A stretch of DNA of 40,482 nt from assembly GCA_958430865.1 (NCBI GenBank), contig CAUDNR010000098.1:1-40482 (forward strand), given 5' to 3'. Position 1 is the stretch's first letter; each line of letters starts with the position of its first letter. The notes beneath the pieces were generated by a model that saw only the letters and a program-made list of their open reading frames with translations, was not told where the DNA came from and did not search any database. The DNA is from Entrophospora sp. SA101. Its lineage: Eukaryota; Glomeromycota; Glomeromycetes; Entrophosporales; Entrophosporaceae. The position numbers and the translations under genes were made by a program. Shown here in pieces: positions 1-9,999 of the stretch.

Positions 1-680
1 TTACATTTCCATTTCTGGTATACTAAAGGATATACAAGACCAATAAAAAGTTGCGGGACTAGGTGTCCTGCACTATACACAGTATGCTTAAAAGTCACGT
101 GCTCCTAAATTTTTTTAAAAAGAAAAAATGTCCTCGATATTTTTTAAGATATGCATTAATATGATTTGTTGCTACGATAGAGTTTTACCGGTGCTATAAA
201 AGTCAAATGATGCAATGGACGGTCACGTGCTAAACAAATCTAATAATTTGGCAGAATATAAATATTATAGACGACCCTTCCAATTTTGGATTTCTCACGT
301 GACTTTTATCAAAATTTTTGTGCATTTATTTTTTCAAACATTGTTAATTCAAATGCAAATTTCTAATTTTGTAAAAGGCTATATTAAAAATCCAAATATA
401 GACGGAAAGAGAATTAAATTTGTTTGTATGTTTGTTTGTTTGCTTGTTTGCTTAAGGTTTCATTCTTTGTGTGTCACGACAAAACAAATAAACAAACTCA
501 TAAGAAATTAATATTAATGGTAAAGATCGTTGTGCCGCAATTTGCAAATATATTATTTTTGGAAAAGTCTAAAAAAATATATTATGTTTCAAAAATCAAA
601 AATCATTTTTTATTGGCATTCTTAAATTAATTTGATTATAATCAAAAAAAGTTTTATTTTTTTACTTTAATTAATTATAC
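1..680. other. Intergenic DNA, no gene seen
   Basis: I see no convincing gene here. The stretch is AT-rich and has a TTTG-type simple repeat near 421-455 with a partly complementary run near 480-500. Three CACGTG hexamers lie at 96-101, 224-229 and 296-301 (listed separately). A mirrored copy occupies 39779-40458. Confidence 0.6.
96..301. promoter_or_regulatory. Cluster of three CACGTG (E-box) hexamers
   Basis: Perfect CACGTG palindromes lie at 96-101, 224-229 and 296-301, each preceded by T. CACGTG is the core site of fungal bHLH regulators of the Pho4/Cbf1 class. No gene is placed close enough to assign a target, so a regulatory role is inference. Two more occur singly near 1581 and 2414. 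Confidence 0.2.
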
Positions 681-687
681 AATAACA

Positions 688-1293
688 AGCAAGTATTATA
701 TAGCTTCTTGTAATTATTGTCAACATGCTTTTGATGAACAACCTCTTTGCATGATTAAACATTTACTTTCTTGTAATAGCACACCAAATGAATTAAAAAA
801 TAAAACTAAAAGGAAAGATTTTGATAATATTTATGAAAAAATAAACAAAAAGTCATGGAAGGGTTCATTGATAAATGCTCAATTAAAGAAAAAGAAGAAT
901 TAGACAATTTATCTCTAGCAATTTTTGGTAGTGGCCTCCACTTATCAATTGTAGAAAATCAGTATTTTATCAATTTTTGTAAAAAAATTCATCCTGCTTA
1001 TGAATTACCATTTAGAAAAGCACTCATTATCAAATTGTTAAATGATAAATAACTGAAAATAATAATAATCAAATTGAAAAATCAAAATATGTCTGTATAA
1101 CAAGTGATGGTTGGATTTCATGGTTACTTTACCAAAACCACTATTTTGGGAAGCATTTGAAAATGAAGAAATTGACAATGACTTGGTTTTCAATTATAAT
1201 GACTATAATTATGATGGTGAAAATTATGATGATGATAATGATCTTGATGAATTGATTAATTTAGAAGATAGTAATAACAATCAAGAATTATAA
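688..1293 (+). pseudogene. hAT-family transposase relic, internally deleted
   Basis: Conceptual translation gives a BED-type zinc finger (C-x2-C then H-x4-C spacing, with ASCNYC and MIKHLLSC) at about 700-775. After a one-base frame shift near 850 comes the hAT linker (AIFGSGLHLSIVENQYFINF), then a stop at about 1050. The first catalytic-domain motif (ITSDGW) follows near 1100. It then runs straight into an acidic C-terminal tail ending at 1293. The middle of the transposase is missing. Frame shifts, stops and the internal deletion show it cannot encode an active enzyme. No terminal repeats were found for it. Family assignment rests on the BED finger plus the linker motif. Confidence 0.7.
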
Positions 1294-1389
1294 CATAAGT
1301 TTATTATGCAATTAGTATTTTTTATAAATAAATATTCAAATCAAAATTGTTATATTATTACATATTAGTGGAATATACCATGGTATATA

Positions 1390-1770
1390 CAGTCTATGGA
1401 TCTTTCTATAACGGATTTTTCTCTATAACGGATTAAAAGTTTGGTCCTGGTTTTTTACTATTTGAAATCTCTTTCTATAACGGATATTATTAATTAAACT
1501 TTTTATTACGTATAACGGATTGTATCTGAAAATCACTTCATATGACTTACATATAAATCAACACTGCCTATAACGGATTCACGTGATCTGAAATAAAATG
1601 CGATCTCCCCAAATCTAAATTATATAAAAAATTACCATTACCCGTAATCGCAAAATAAAAAAATATTTTTATTCCATATGACTTAATGTAGTACAATTTT
1701 CTATACCAGATTCTCTCTATAACGGACAAATTTCCTGGTCCCAATGATCCGATATAGACAGTGTGGACTG
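1390..1770. mobile_element. pogo/Tigger-like MITE, 381 bp, TA target duplication
   Basis: The element starts CAGTCTATGG and ends with the inverted CAGTCCACAC, each flanked by TA (1388-1389 and 1771-1772). Inside each end and in the middle, the motif TATAACGGA recurs at least six times, a terminal and subterminal pattern known from Tc1/mariner pogo/Tigger elements. There is no transposase reading frame, so it is non-autonomous. The inner parts of the two ends are only partly complementary. Confidence 0.7.
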
Positions 1771-1799
1771 TACCCTTCAATCATTTACAACATGTTAGA

Positions 1800-2880
1800 T
1801 ACCATCCTTAATTGCCACTCATCATCACTCTAGTTAAATAAATAAAAATGAAGGTTGGTTCCTCACAAACATATGGTGCATTATTCTAGATGCTTGTTTT
1901 ATAGATATTGATAAAATGGAATTTATTAGGTGAGCAACATTTTATTTTATTTCCAAAATATTCATTTATCCAAACCTTTATATATAAAATTTGCTTTTCA
2001 GAGGCGAAGGTTATTCACATGCATTAAGCAAAAGAAAAAATTCTGGAAGGAATAGTAAAATACTGGCATGTTCTTTGGCAGAAAATGTGATGGAGTTGGT
2101 CGTGAGTTGGGATCAACTAATGAAATTACACTGAGTGATGAAGGAAGTGTTGGTTAGGAGAAAACGGAACTAAACCTTTCAGATGGTGTATTAAAGATGC
2201 CAAGATCATGAGGGATATGCTTCTTCAAAAAATTAAAATCAAATGCTTAAATTTTATAAAATCTTGACAAATTGAAATTGTAGGATTCTTGTATTCAGGT
2301 AAATACCTTTGCAACAATATGGTTTTCTCGATTTTTTTTTTCATATTTATTCTTCCATTATATTAAAAGCACAATATATACAAGTTTTGGTTATGGATAT
2401 CCCGTCTGGTTACACGTGTTGTTTTCAAAGATCTATTACTAGCAATATCCCTGCTATGCTTGATGAAGTAGACAGGGTTGGCAAATTGACTGGTCCATTG
2501 AGAACTATTGGACTTTGGACTGGTCCATTGCCATTAATAAATTACTAAATATGGCTAGAATGTTACACCAATAGACCATCAATGGACCACAACCCTGAAG
2601 TAGACAATTTAATTATCATCATTAATGAAGTTTTGACTGCAAAGGTATTTTTCATATAATTATCATCATAATTAATACAACTTGTATTTATTATCTTCCA
2701 TTTATCCAGCTTTGAATTATTAAAAGTCTGGAAAATTTATGTAGTACCAAATCAATTAGTGATCTGGCATTCATTGATTGTTTAAGGAAAAGAAAAACGA
2801 GCAATGATGATAAAGAAAATGATGACTTTTTTGAGTACATAAACCTCTTCCAAAAAACCAAAACCTCAAACAACGAAGTT
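1800..2880 (+). other. Decayed coding DNA, unrecognised
   Basis: Several short stretches read like protein but lie in different frames and are broken by stops. One has a plausible GT-AG intron at about 1931-2001; another covers 2394-2548 (from MDIPSG onwards); another covers about 2720-2890. I do not recognise a family. It is best read as an old gene or transposon remnant. The mirrored copy (37579-38659) carries the same breaks. Confidence 0.3.
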
Positions 2881-3438
2881 AAAATTTAAAGGAATGAATA
2901 TACTTTAATAATGTAAATGTGATGAAGATTTTCCTTCGGAGTTAATTAATTTCCTTCAAAATAATAAAAATGGATATGCATTGTTAAAAATAGGAAAATA
3001 AATAAGAATAATAAGAATAAATTTAATATCTACTTGTGAAATTATAAGGGTCCAAAATTTATATATATGTTATAATCTTAGTATTAATGAATTATGGAAA
3101 ATTAGATATCCCCATGATACAAATTTCGACTTCTATTGTTATTGGTTGATTGTAATTGGTAATATTAATGTTGATGCACAATGCATCAACTAATCAGAGA
3201 AAACCATGGACTGCAATGTTTAATTACATCCATCATTCATAAAACTAATGGTTTCCTTTTCAAGTGATCCACATGAAAAAAATGGGTTGTAACAACAGTT
3301 TTTTTGATGGACAACATGGAGAAATCATTATTATTGAAATAAAATTGATGTATACAATTGTGATGTTAAACATTTATTATTTTTATTATTTGAATGTGCG
3401 CATTTATAAATTTACGTGTAACAAAAAATTTACCCGTG
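2881..3438. other. Intergenic DNA, nothing recognised
   Basis: AT-rich sequence with only short open frames (for example 3264-3455) that show no protein-like pattern. An inverted pair TTGATGCACAATGCATCAA near 3169-3188 forms a short palindrome. Confidence 0.5.
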
Positions 3439-3550
3439 ATAAAATCAAAATATGATCTATTACTATAATTGATGAAATTTTACCAATTATGTAAATGTCC
3501 GCTACGATAGATTTAGTTTCGGCATTTTACCTGCATGAAAGCCGAAACTA
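3439..3550. repeat. Dispersed repeat: conserved 50-60 bp motif followed by a perfect hairpin
   Basis: ATAAAATCAAAATATGATC, then TTACCAATTA and AATGTCCGCTA, runs into a 10-bp perfect stem (TAGTTTCGGC at 3514-3523, GCCGAAACTA at 3541-3550) with a 17-nt loop. A second locus (9930-9999) has the same leader followed by a different perfect hairpin. Shared leader with different hairpins suggests related transposon ends; the family is unknown. Confidence 0.45.
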
Positions 3551-3700
3551 TTGCAGAAATTTAGTAGTTAGGCAAACTTCTATATTGTCATGGCAAGATT
3601 TTGTGTAGAATGAGGGATGACTGCATTAGGATCTGTATTATAATTGAAGTTCATTGTTATAGTGGTGGTGGTATATGATTTATTGCTACAGAGTAATGGG

Positions 3701-3937
3701 ATGAATAATCAAAATTATAATGATCAAACTCAAACTTGTCAACAACATCATCAACAGGTAATTTTTTTAAAAAAGTAAATAATTAATCAAATAATTAATA
3801 TAATATGATTGATTGATTGGTTGGTCATATTTATTTATTAGATTATTGTAAATAAAGAGCCTGTATCAATTGTAAAAGCAGCAGCTATTGGTGTAAAAGC
3901 AACGGATGTTGATGAGTTTAACTTATTATCACATTAA
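3701..3937 (+). CDS. Possible two-exon small protein, 50 aa, or exons of a larger decayed gene
   Basis: An ATG at 3701 opens a 19-codon Q/N-rich exon (3701-3757). A GT-AG intron (3758-3841, 84 bp) follows, then a second exon (3842-3937) joined in phase 0, ending in TAA. The second exon looks like folded protein (EPVSIVKAAAIGVKATDVDE), unlike its surroundings. A good acceptor (ATTGCTACAG) just upstream, at 3690, suggests that the frame may instead be internal to a longer gene whose Q-rich part follows at 4014 onwards. I do not recognise the family. The mirrored copy at 36522-36758 is identical. Confidence 0.35.
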
Positions 3938-4013
3938 TTTTTTGTTATAATTATAATATTTATGTAATAATTTTGATCACTTTATTTATTTATTAAAAAT
4001 AGTTTGTGACCCA

Positions 4014-5669
4014 ATGATTCAGGGTTTTGCACATACACTTACAGGACCACCATCATTACAAATAATACTGTATAAACAACACAACTACAACAACCACAAC
4101 AACAAATATTACCACCACTGTCACAACAACAACCACAACATCTACAAAAAACCTTACCATCACAACCTGGAAAGAAGGTACAACAATCACAACAAACAGA
4201 AATTCCAACAATTAATGTTAATATTACTACTACCAATAATACTTAACATCAAAGACAACCATCATCAGAAAATTTATATACAACAAATAAGAAAATCTAA
4301 AAAAAAGAGACCATCAAGAGCCATTAAATGAACAAATATCATCCCTCCATTGAACTTCAGCAAAAGAAACCTGTAAAACAAAACCACCAAGGATACAAAA
4401 AAACCTATTGAGTCTCAACAGCCATAAAACAAAAAACACCCAAAGTACAAAAACCTCTTGAATTTCAACAGCCACAAAAGCAAAAACCATAAAACAAAAA
4501 CTACCAAATTACAAGGATCTCAACCAAAGAAACAACCACAACCAAAGAAACAACCACAAAAACAAAAACGACCACCACAACAAAAGAGACCATAACAACT
4601 TCCTTTTCCTCAACCACGAATTACAAATAATAATGTTTTACAACCAGCATCAAATAATAATAGATAAGAAAAGTCCAACTGAAAATTCAGAAAAAATCAC
4701 AGCCCAACCAAAACTCCAGAAACAAAGAGTATAAAGACAAAACATCAGCTGCAACCAAACATACAAATAGACCAGCAAGATCCAAATCAAGATGATGTAT
4801 CTGCACAAAATTATGGGATAACCAAGATGATAGTAATTCATTAGCAGTAAACTTTAATAATACTGAATGAAGATGTTGAAAATGTTGAATTATTAGCAGA
4901 AATGTAGATGATTATGTTGAAGATGATGACAACAATGATGAAGATGTTGAAAATGTTGAATTATTAGCAGAAATGTAGATGATGATGTTGAAGATGATGA
5001 CAACAATGATGAAGATGAAGATGAAGATGAAATAAACGAAAGATGATGAAGGATGAAGATAAGGATGAAATAGATGAGATAATGATGATGATGTGGATGA
5101 TGATGCAGATGACAATGTAGATGATGAAGATGATGAATATGACAATGAATATGACAAAGATGATTTGAATGACAATGAATGTGATGAAGATGATGTAGAC
5201 AACAATGTAGATTATGAAAATAATGATGATGATGAAAACAATGAAAATGGTGATAATTTAGATGATGTAGATGATTGTAGTGGTGGTGGCAATAATTGTG
5301 ATGATGCCAATAATTATGATGGTTGTGGTGGTTACAATGATGGTAACAATAATTACAGTGGTTATGATGATGGTGACAATAATGGTGATTGTGACAATTT
5401 CAATGGTGCTTTTGGTGGTTATTTCAACAATGAATTTGATGGAAATTTTGATGGTGGTAACTTTAATGGAGGCTTTGACATTGTAAATATGTTGGATTAA
5501 TTAATAGATTGATCATCATTTTATATTTATTATTAATTTAATTTAAAAATCAATGGGTTCTGGAGGTGATGCTTTTGACATAACTTCATTAAATGATTCT
5601 CTTCATGTGGTAATGGATATGGAAATTTTGGTGATGGAGGCGGATTTGATTTTGGTGAAGATTTTTAAT
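4014..5669 (+). pseudogene. Decayed low-complexity gene: Q-rich, then K/P/Q-rich, then D-rich and N/G-rich
   Basis: In shifting frames the translation runs through a glutamine/proline-rich stretch (about 4060-4250), a lysine/proline/glutamine repeat region (4340-4600), an acidic D/E region (4860-5250) and an N/D/G-rich tail that ends GGFDIVNMLD at 5500. A further GGFDFGEDF-like tail lies at 5545-5669. Stops and frame shifts interrupt it repeatedly. The longest clean stretch is 5078-5500, but it lacks an ATG. It may be the remains of the gene whose first exons lie at 3690-3937. No function can be named. Confidence 0.4.
4869..5010. repeat. Two tandem copies of a 71-bp unit
   Basis: The unit beginning GAAGATGTTGAAAATGTTGA at 4869 is repeated at 4940 with one visible difference. 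It lies at the start of the acidic low-complexity region. The inverted copy is at 35449-35590. Confidence 0.75.
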
Positions 5670-5847
5670 CTTTTACCCCATCAAACCACACTTTTTATTA
5701 TCTTGATTTTTCTTTGACAAATAATATTTTATTATTTTTATTTACTTTATTGTAATTTTTATATTGTTAATATAAAAAAAATAAATTTTGACTAGAAATG
5801 AATAGTTTGATTTTAAAAAAAAGTGAATATTAAAACAATACTTGGAT

Positions 5848-6370
5848 TTAAACAACTCTTTGAGCCAAACTAACAATCTTCCCCCATTTTTTATCTCTCA
5901 ATTCAGCACCAATAACACCAAGTATTCTTGTTCCTAATGGTTCACCACGATTATTTATAAGTACACAGGCATTATCATCAAATCTTATATAACGACCATC
6001 AGGTCTTCTTGTTTCCTTTCTTGTCCGAACAATAAGAGCTTTACGTACTTCACCCTTACGAATCATCAATTTTCCTGCTGGAGTGTTTGCAGCAGCAGCA
6101 CTTGCTGCTGTCTGAGAAGTTACCTGTGGAATGGGACGGGCTCTTTTAATCACCACTGTAATTGGATCTCCTGATTTTTATTCTTTTAACCATTAATAAT
6201 TTTTTTTTTTGATAAATAAATAATTTTTCAAATAAAAATTATAATTCATTTTATAAATATATATACCAACCAATGCGACCATATCTTCCACCATGAGCTA
6301 CTCTGATACATTCTGCAAGAAGAGCACCTGAATTATCTATTACATTTAACACTGTTTTAAGTTGAATCAT
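5848..6370 (-). CDS. MRPL14: Mitochondrial large-subunit ribosomal protein uL14m (copy A)
   Basis: Nuclear gene for the uL14 protein of the mitochondrial 54S large subunit, which sits at the subunit interface near the 21S rRNA. Exon 1 is 6370-6271 and exon 2 is 6170-5848. The 100-bp GT-AG intron is in phase 1. The join restores [14 protein letters not shown], matching the RIGD/VVK core of the family. The spliced protein has 140 residues, typical for fungal uL14m. It begins [20 protein letters not shown], an L14 signature, and has no obvious extra targeting peptide, as in yeast Mrpl38. The C-terminal half keeps the R-x-DG-RY and GTRILG motifs. It is divergent from the SUMO ligase pseudogene (283 bp apart). 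Confidence 0.93.
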
Positions 6371-6653
6371 GTTTTATTAAAAAAAGTTTTTTTTTGCAAA
6401 GTAGATCATAAAATAATTTTTGGTATTTTTGATGATTAAGATTACAAAAAATAGTACTGTACATTGGCGCATCCAAATTACCAAAAAGGTATACATGGTG
6501 TAATGTCCAATTGCCAACAGTGGATACTAAAATGTAAACGTGATAATTGCGAATGTCAATCAAAATCAAACTTCTAAAAAAAACTTCTTTTTTATATTTT
6601 TATACTTTTATCATCATTATTTTACGATTTATTAATTCATTAATTATTACAAG
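6371..6653. promoter_or_regulatory. Intergenic region between divergent uL14m and SUMO ligase genes
   Basis: This 283-bp AT-rich stretch separates the uL14m start codon from the first ligase exon I recognise. It probably holds the uL14m promoter. The ligase must also have upstream coding sequence or its start somewhere here or beyond, because the first visible exon opens behind a splice acceptor (TTACAAG) in phase 1. I could not find that upstream exon. Copies: 15716-15998 and 33806-34088. Confidence 0.4.
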
Positions 6654-8082
6654 GATTGAATGGAATTTATCAACTACAACTATTTTGCTGTTCAGATGAT
6701 GTCAACAGGCAAGAAGCATTGATTGATTTCCCAAATCTTTGTCTGATTAAAGTCAACAAAACGAATGTTGATGCTGTAATTATCATCACATTAGATCTCA
6801 TGAAATTAAGTAGGAACATATATATCAATTGATTTTTCATTTATTTGTCTTTATTTTTTTATTTATATTTTTAGAACTTAAGAGGTTTAAAGAATAGACC
6901 TGGGACAGTTCATTCTCAAGATATAATGGAGCTCTGCAAAAAAGATTCATCATGCAAAAATAAGATCGAATTTTATTATGAAAATACTTCAAAAGTAAAA
7001 TCATATTTTTATTTGTTAAAAATAAAATTTTATTTCATTATTAACATTTAATTATTGTTATATCATCATTTTTAGGATTATATACTTATGTTATATTTAA
7101 TGAAAAAGGTAACAATAGAAGAGATTGTTAATAGAATTAAAAACGGAATGTATATCTCAAAAGAAATTGTTTGAGAGAAAAGTAAGAAATTTAACTTTAT
7201 ATTTAAAAAAGTATTTATACATATGACACATTTATAAATTTTTATCTATTGACTTTAATATTTTTACAGTTAAAAAATCATATCAAGATTCTGAGGTTGT
7301 TGTGACTTCAAGTGTAGTTTCATTGAAGGACACAGTACATTATAATTAATTAATAAAAAAATTTTTTTGATCCATAGTTTGTTATTAAAATAGCAAGTTT
7401 TCATTTTATTAGTTGTCACATAGTAGAATTGATTTACCATGTAGATCAATCCAATGTAATCATCTTCAATGTTTTGATGTTTACTCATACTTTAAGATGA
7501 ATGAACAGGCAGACTTCTACTTGGACATTCCCAATATGTCATAAAATACTTGATTCATGGGAAGAAATTGTACAAGCACCCATTAATTTTTATCAAGTGA
7601 GAGGTTGTTTAATTAAATCCAACAATAATAATTGCAATATTACAAGTAGCAGAAATGACAATAATAATAATAATAATATAAATGTCAATGGCCATGTCAA
7701 TATGAACAGCATTGGAAATATCAATGGCAATATCAATATGAACAGTAATGAAAATGTGGTCAACATGTTTGATCTAGAGTTGTTCAGGAAACACTTAATT
7801 TCAAATACTCCTCCAAAAACTAGTCCAGTATTTTCTAAACTATCGAATCTAAATACAACAGCAACGAAATTGTTAACAACAACAACATCACCGTCACCTA
7901 GTATGATGATGACATCAGTCAATACATCTGCTATAACTGTCACCTCCACCACCTCCTCCAGCAATAATTATTATTATAATAATAAAACTACAACAGCAAC
8001 AGCAACAGCAACAACTGTTACTCCAATTGAATCTTCTGGCATAACCATTTCACATAATAATCAAGAGCCAATCAAGCAATAG
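6654..8082 (+). pseudogene. Broken PIAS/Siz SUMO E3 ligase gene (copy A)
   Basis: Exons match the block C gene: 6654-6775, 6875-6994, 7076-7181, 7270-7334 and from 7413. They cover the PINIT domain (GLKNRPGT) and the start of the SP-RING (RSIQCNHLQCFD). Lesions relative to C: an in-frame TGA at 7172-7174; a 4-bp insertion (GCAG, 7509-7512) that shifts frame inside the SP-RING; TGC to TTC at 7528-7530, removing a zinc-binding cysteine; a deletion of about 22 bp removing the VDG codons and a splice donor; and a deletion of about 582 bp removing the next acceptor and the acidic SUMO-interacting region. The open frame at 7501-8082 is only the leftover tail. A functional ligase is not possible. 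Confidence 0.85.
7021..7708 (+). other. Divergent tract within otherwise identical A/B versus C sequence
   Basis: Between A and C every substitution and indel I could see falls in this interval (C coordinates 32147-33438). Flanking kilobases read identically. The tract covers the end of the PINIT region, the SP-RING and the start of the C-terminal tail of the ligase gene. B is identical to A here. Confidence 0.7.
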
Positions 8083-8322
8083 CATCAACAACAACAACAT
8101 GATACAAATTTACCAACATTTGTTCATAATGATCCAACAATTTTCCTCGCCATTTATTTGAAAATGATGAAAATATATACAATTTTGATTCTCGATTTTT
8201 TCAATTGAATTAATAATTTTTTTGATATACAGTACATATCATTGCAATTGCAATTGCAGATCAATAAATATTAATATTAATGTGAGTGTGTGCTTATTTA
8301 GTATTAGTATTAGGGAGGAAGC

Positions 8323-8331
8323 TATATAAAA
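8323..8331 (+). promoter_or_regulatory. TATA-like element upstream of the dsRBD-repeat gene (copy A)
   Basis: TATATAAAA lies about 160 bp upstream of the ATG at 8492, followed by an A-rich leader. Equivalent sites are at 17668-17676 and 31524-31532. The assignment is by motif and position only. Confidence 0.3.
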
Positions 8332-8491
8332 ATTTTTATTTGTGAAATACGTGTTTGGTGGGTGACACGAAAAAAAAAAATAAAAAAAAAATATTATTAT
8401 TTCAATAACAGCAAACTCGCTCACACATAACATAACATAGTTAAAAATTATTTTGATTCCACCTTTAAAAATAATAAAGAAAATAAAAATA

Positions 8492-9778
8492 ATGCCTAAA
8501 GAAACTAAAGAAAAACACAGTAAACTAAAACTCGCTATTAACCGAGAAATCACTCCTGGCTTTGTTGATACTAGTCCTAGAGGTCAAGAAATCAATGTTT
8601 CAAAGGTGCTATTGGAGCAAATCGAGAAAAAAAAGAAGTCAAAGGCGCTTACGATAGGCTCGAAAGATTTCAATCCAGTCGCTTTCTTGGATAAATTTCA
8701 TGAAAAAAAAAATGCTGAAGTGGAAGGCTCACAAGCACCAGAATATAAAGTCAAGTATGATCGTGAAAAGAATGTCGTGTTGAGCAGACTTGAATATTTT
8801 AATCGTGTGTTTACATGTCAAACTGAAAAAAAGAATAAATTAAAATTGGAAAAAAGAAATGCCAAAAGAAATGTTGCTTTGCAATGTATAGAATATATTA
8901 AAAAAAGTCATCTTTTTGATACTCTGATCGCCGTAATTCAAATAGAAGATAATGTGTTTTCCACTGAAATGGAAGAAGTAAAACATTGTTCACAGGCTTT
9001 TCTTAACGCATTTCATCAAAAAATCATTATAGGAGATCAGCCTAAATACACTATAGTCACACTACCACAACCTAAGCTCAATAAAGTAGAAGATAAAATG
9101 GATGTTGATGAGCCAAATCAACAAATTGAACTTGACGGGCAAGATGATGGACAAAATGAGCAAATTAAAAGAATTGTAAAGAACAAACCAGCAAAGCGCT
9201 TTACATGCATACTTAAATATCTCGGAAATAAATTTAAATCTTGTGCATATAATACTGTTGAAGAAGCACGGAGAGAGTCGGCTGATAAATGTGTTGCCTT
9301 TCTTACACGTATCAGGCCATATGATGTTCGGCTAATCAAGGAGCTAGAATTCAAACGAAATCCTAACTTGGATAAATTAATTGACTTACATAAAATCAGA
9401 GTTGACAACTTCAATATTCATGATAAAGAATGCACAGTACCTCAATCCAAACTTTGGATTAATAGAATAACCGCTGAGAATCCAGACAAACCACCATATG
9501 TAATACTTCAAGAATTCTGTCTAAAATTCAAAATAGGACAAGTACATTTCATTCCAAACGAAGTAGGAGAAGGTAGATTCAATTATTCATTAAAAATTGA
9601 TGGTAGAGAACCCGTTAGAACTTCCATGTGGTTTACCCATGAGACGGATGCTAAAAATTATGTTGCTAAAAAAGAACTAACTGCGCTTTTAAAATTGTAC
9701 GAAATTAGCGAACAAGAGGAACTTTTAAGAGTCGCTAATGATTATAAATTGAAGATTGGTTTGGTCATTAAAGAATAA
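8492..9778 (+). CDS. Protein with three dsRNA-binding-like domains, 428 aa (copy A)
   Basis: Intronless gene; the start is the first ATG of the frame, in an A-rich context. I read three alpha-beta3-alpha dsRBD-type folds. Domain 1, about residues 61-138: helix NPVAFLDKFH, strand PEYKVKYD, strands YFNRVFTCQT and NKLKLEK, and helix RNAKRNVALQCIEYI with a KR-x-AK-like basic start. Domain 2, about 166-272: AFLNAFH, PKYTIVTL, RFTCILKYLG, EEARRESADKCVAFL, interrupted by an acidic linker at 196-233. Domain 3, about 331-405: PPYVILQEFCLKF, FNYSLKIDG, DAKNYVAKKELTALL. Domains 2 and 3 lack the usual KK-x-AK RNA-contact pattern and may serve protein contacts. The N-terminus (1-52) is basic. No catalytic domain is visible. 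The family and role are unknown to me; a role in RNA binding is inference. Confidence 0.75.
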   Translation: MPKETKEKHSKLKLAINREITPGFVDTSPRGQEINVSKVLLEQIEKKKKSKALTIGSKDFNPVAFLDKFHEKKNAEVEGSQAPEYKVKYDREKNVVLSRLEYFNRVFTCQTEKKNKLKLEKRNAKRNVALQCIEYIKKSHLFDTLIAVIQIEDNVFSTEMEEVKHCSQAFLNAFHQKIIIGDQPKYTIVTLPQPKLNKVEDKMDVDEPNQQIELDGQDDGQNEQIKRIVKNKPAKRFTCILKYLGNKFKSCAYNTVEEARRESADKCVAFLTRIRPYDVRLIKELEFKRNPNLDKLIDLHKIRVDNFNIHDKECTVPQSKLWINRITAENPDKPPYVILQEFCLKFKIGQVHFIPNEVGEGRFNYSLKIDGREPVRTSMWFTHETDAKNYVAKKELTALLKLYEISEQEELLRVANDYKLKIGLVIKE

Positions 9779-9929
9779 AATTTATAAATTTTGATATTGT
9801 TTTTTTTTAAAAAATCAAATGACATTTATTCAAAAATTGCTTTGGATAACAATTTTATATATGTTTACCAATAAGTTTTATAGTTTATGACTCTAACCTC
9901 AAAACCTGCTTTTATTTTGTGAAATTTAT

Positions 9930-9999
9930 ATAAAATCAAAATATGATCAACGAAAATCATTACCAATTACACTAATGTCCGCTATGCTCATGAGCATAG
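9930..9999. repeat. Dispersed motif plus hairpin repeat, second locus (copy A)
   Basis: The same leader as at 3439 (ATAAAATCAAAATATGATC ... TTACCAATTA ... AATGTCCGCTA) is followed by the perfect 18-bp palindrome CTATGCTCATGAGCATAG at 9982-9999. Further copies through duplication: 19275-19344, 26993-27062 and 29856-29925. Confidence 0.45.

Noticed and set aside
4912..5205. Serine-rich antisense frame and its mirrored copy
   Set aside because: It is the complement of GAT/GAA-rich low-complexity DNA.
5848..6156. A single-exon 102-residue uL14m
   Set aside because: It would lack the conserved N-terminal half. The first exon at 6370-6271 and a GT-AG intron restore the full protein.
6357..6569. 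A 70-residue protein overlapping the uL14m start
   Set aside because: It has no ATG at its start, low-complexity flanks and no motif, and it lies in the presumed promoter.
7501..8082. A separate 193-residue N/T-rich gene
   Set aside because: It is the tail of the broken ligase. The apparent start is created by the frame shift in the SP-RING, and the same residues are the C-terminus of the intact gene in block C.
8453..8491. Upstream extension of the dsRBD-repeat gene by 13 codons
   Set aside because: The longer frame opens with TTG; the first ATG is at 8492 and lies in a good A-rich context.
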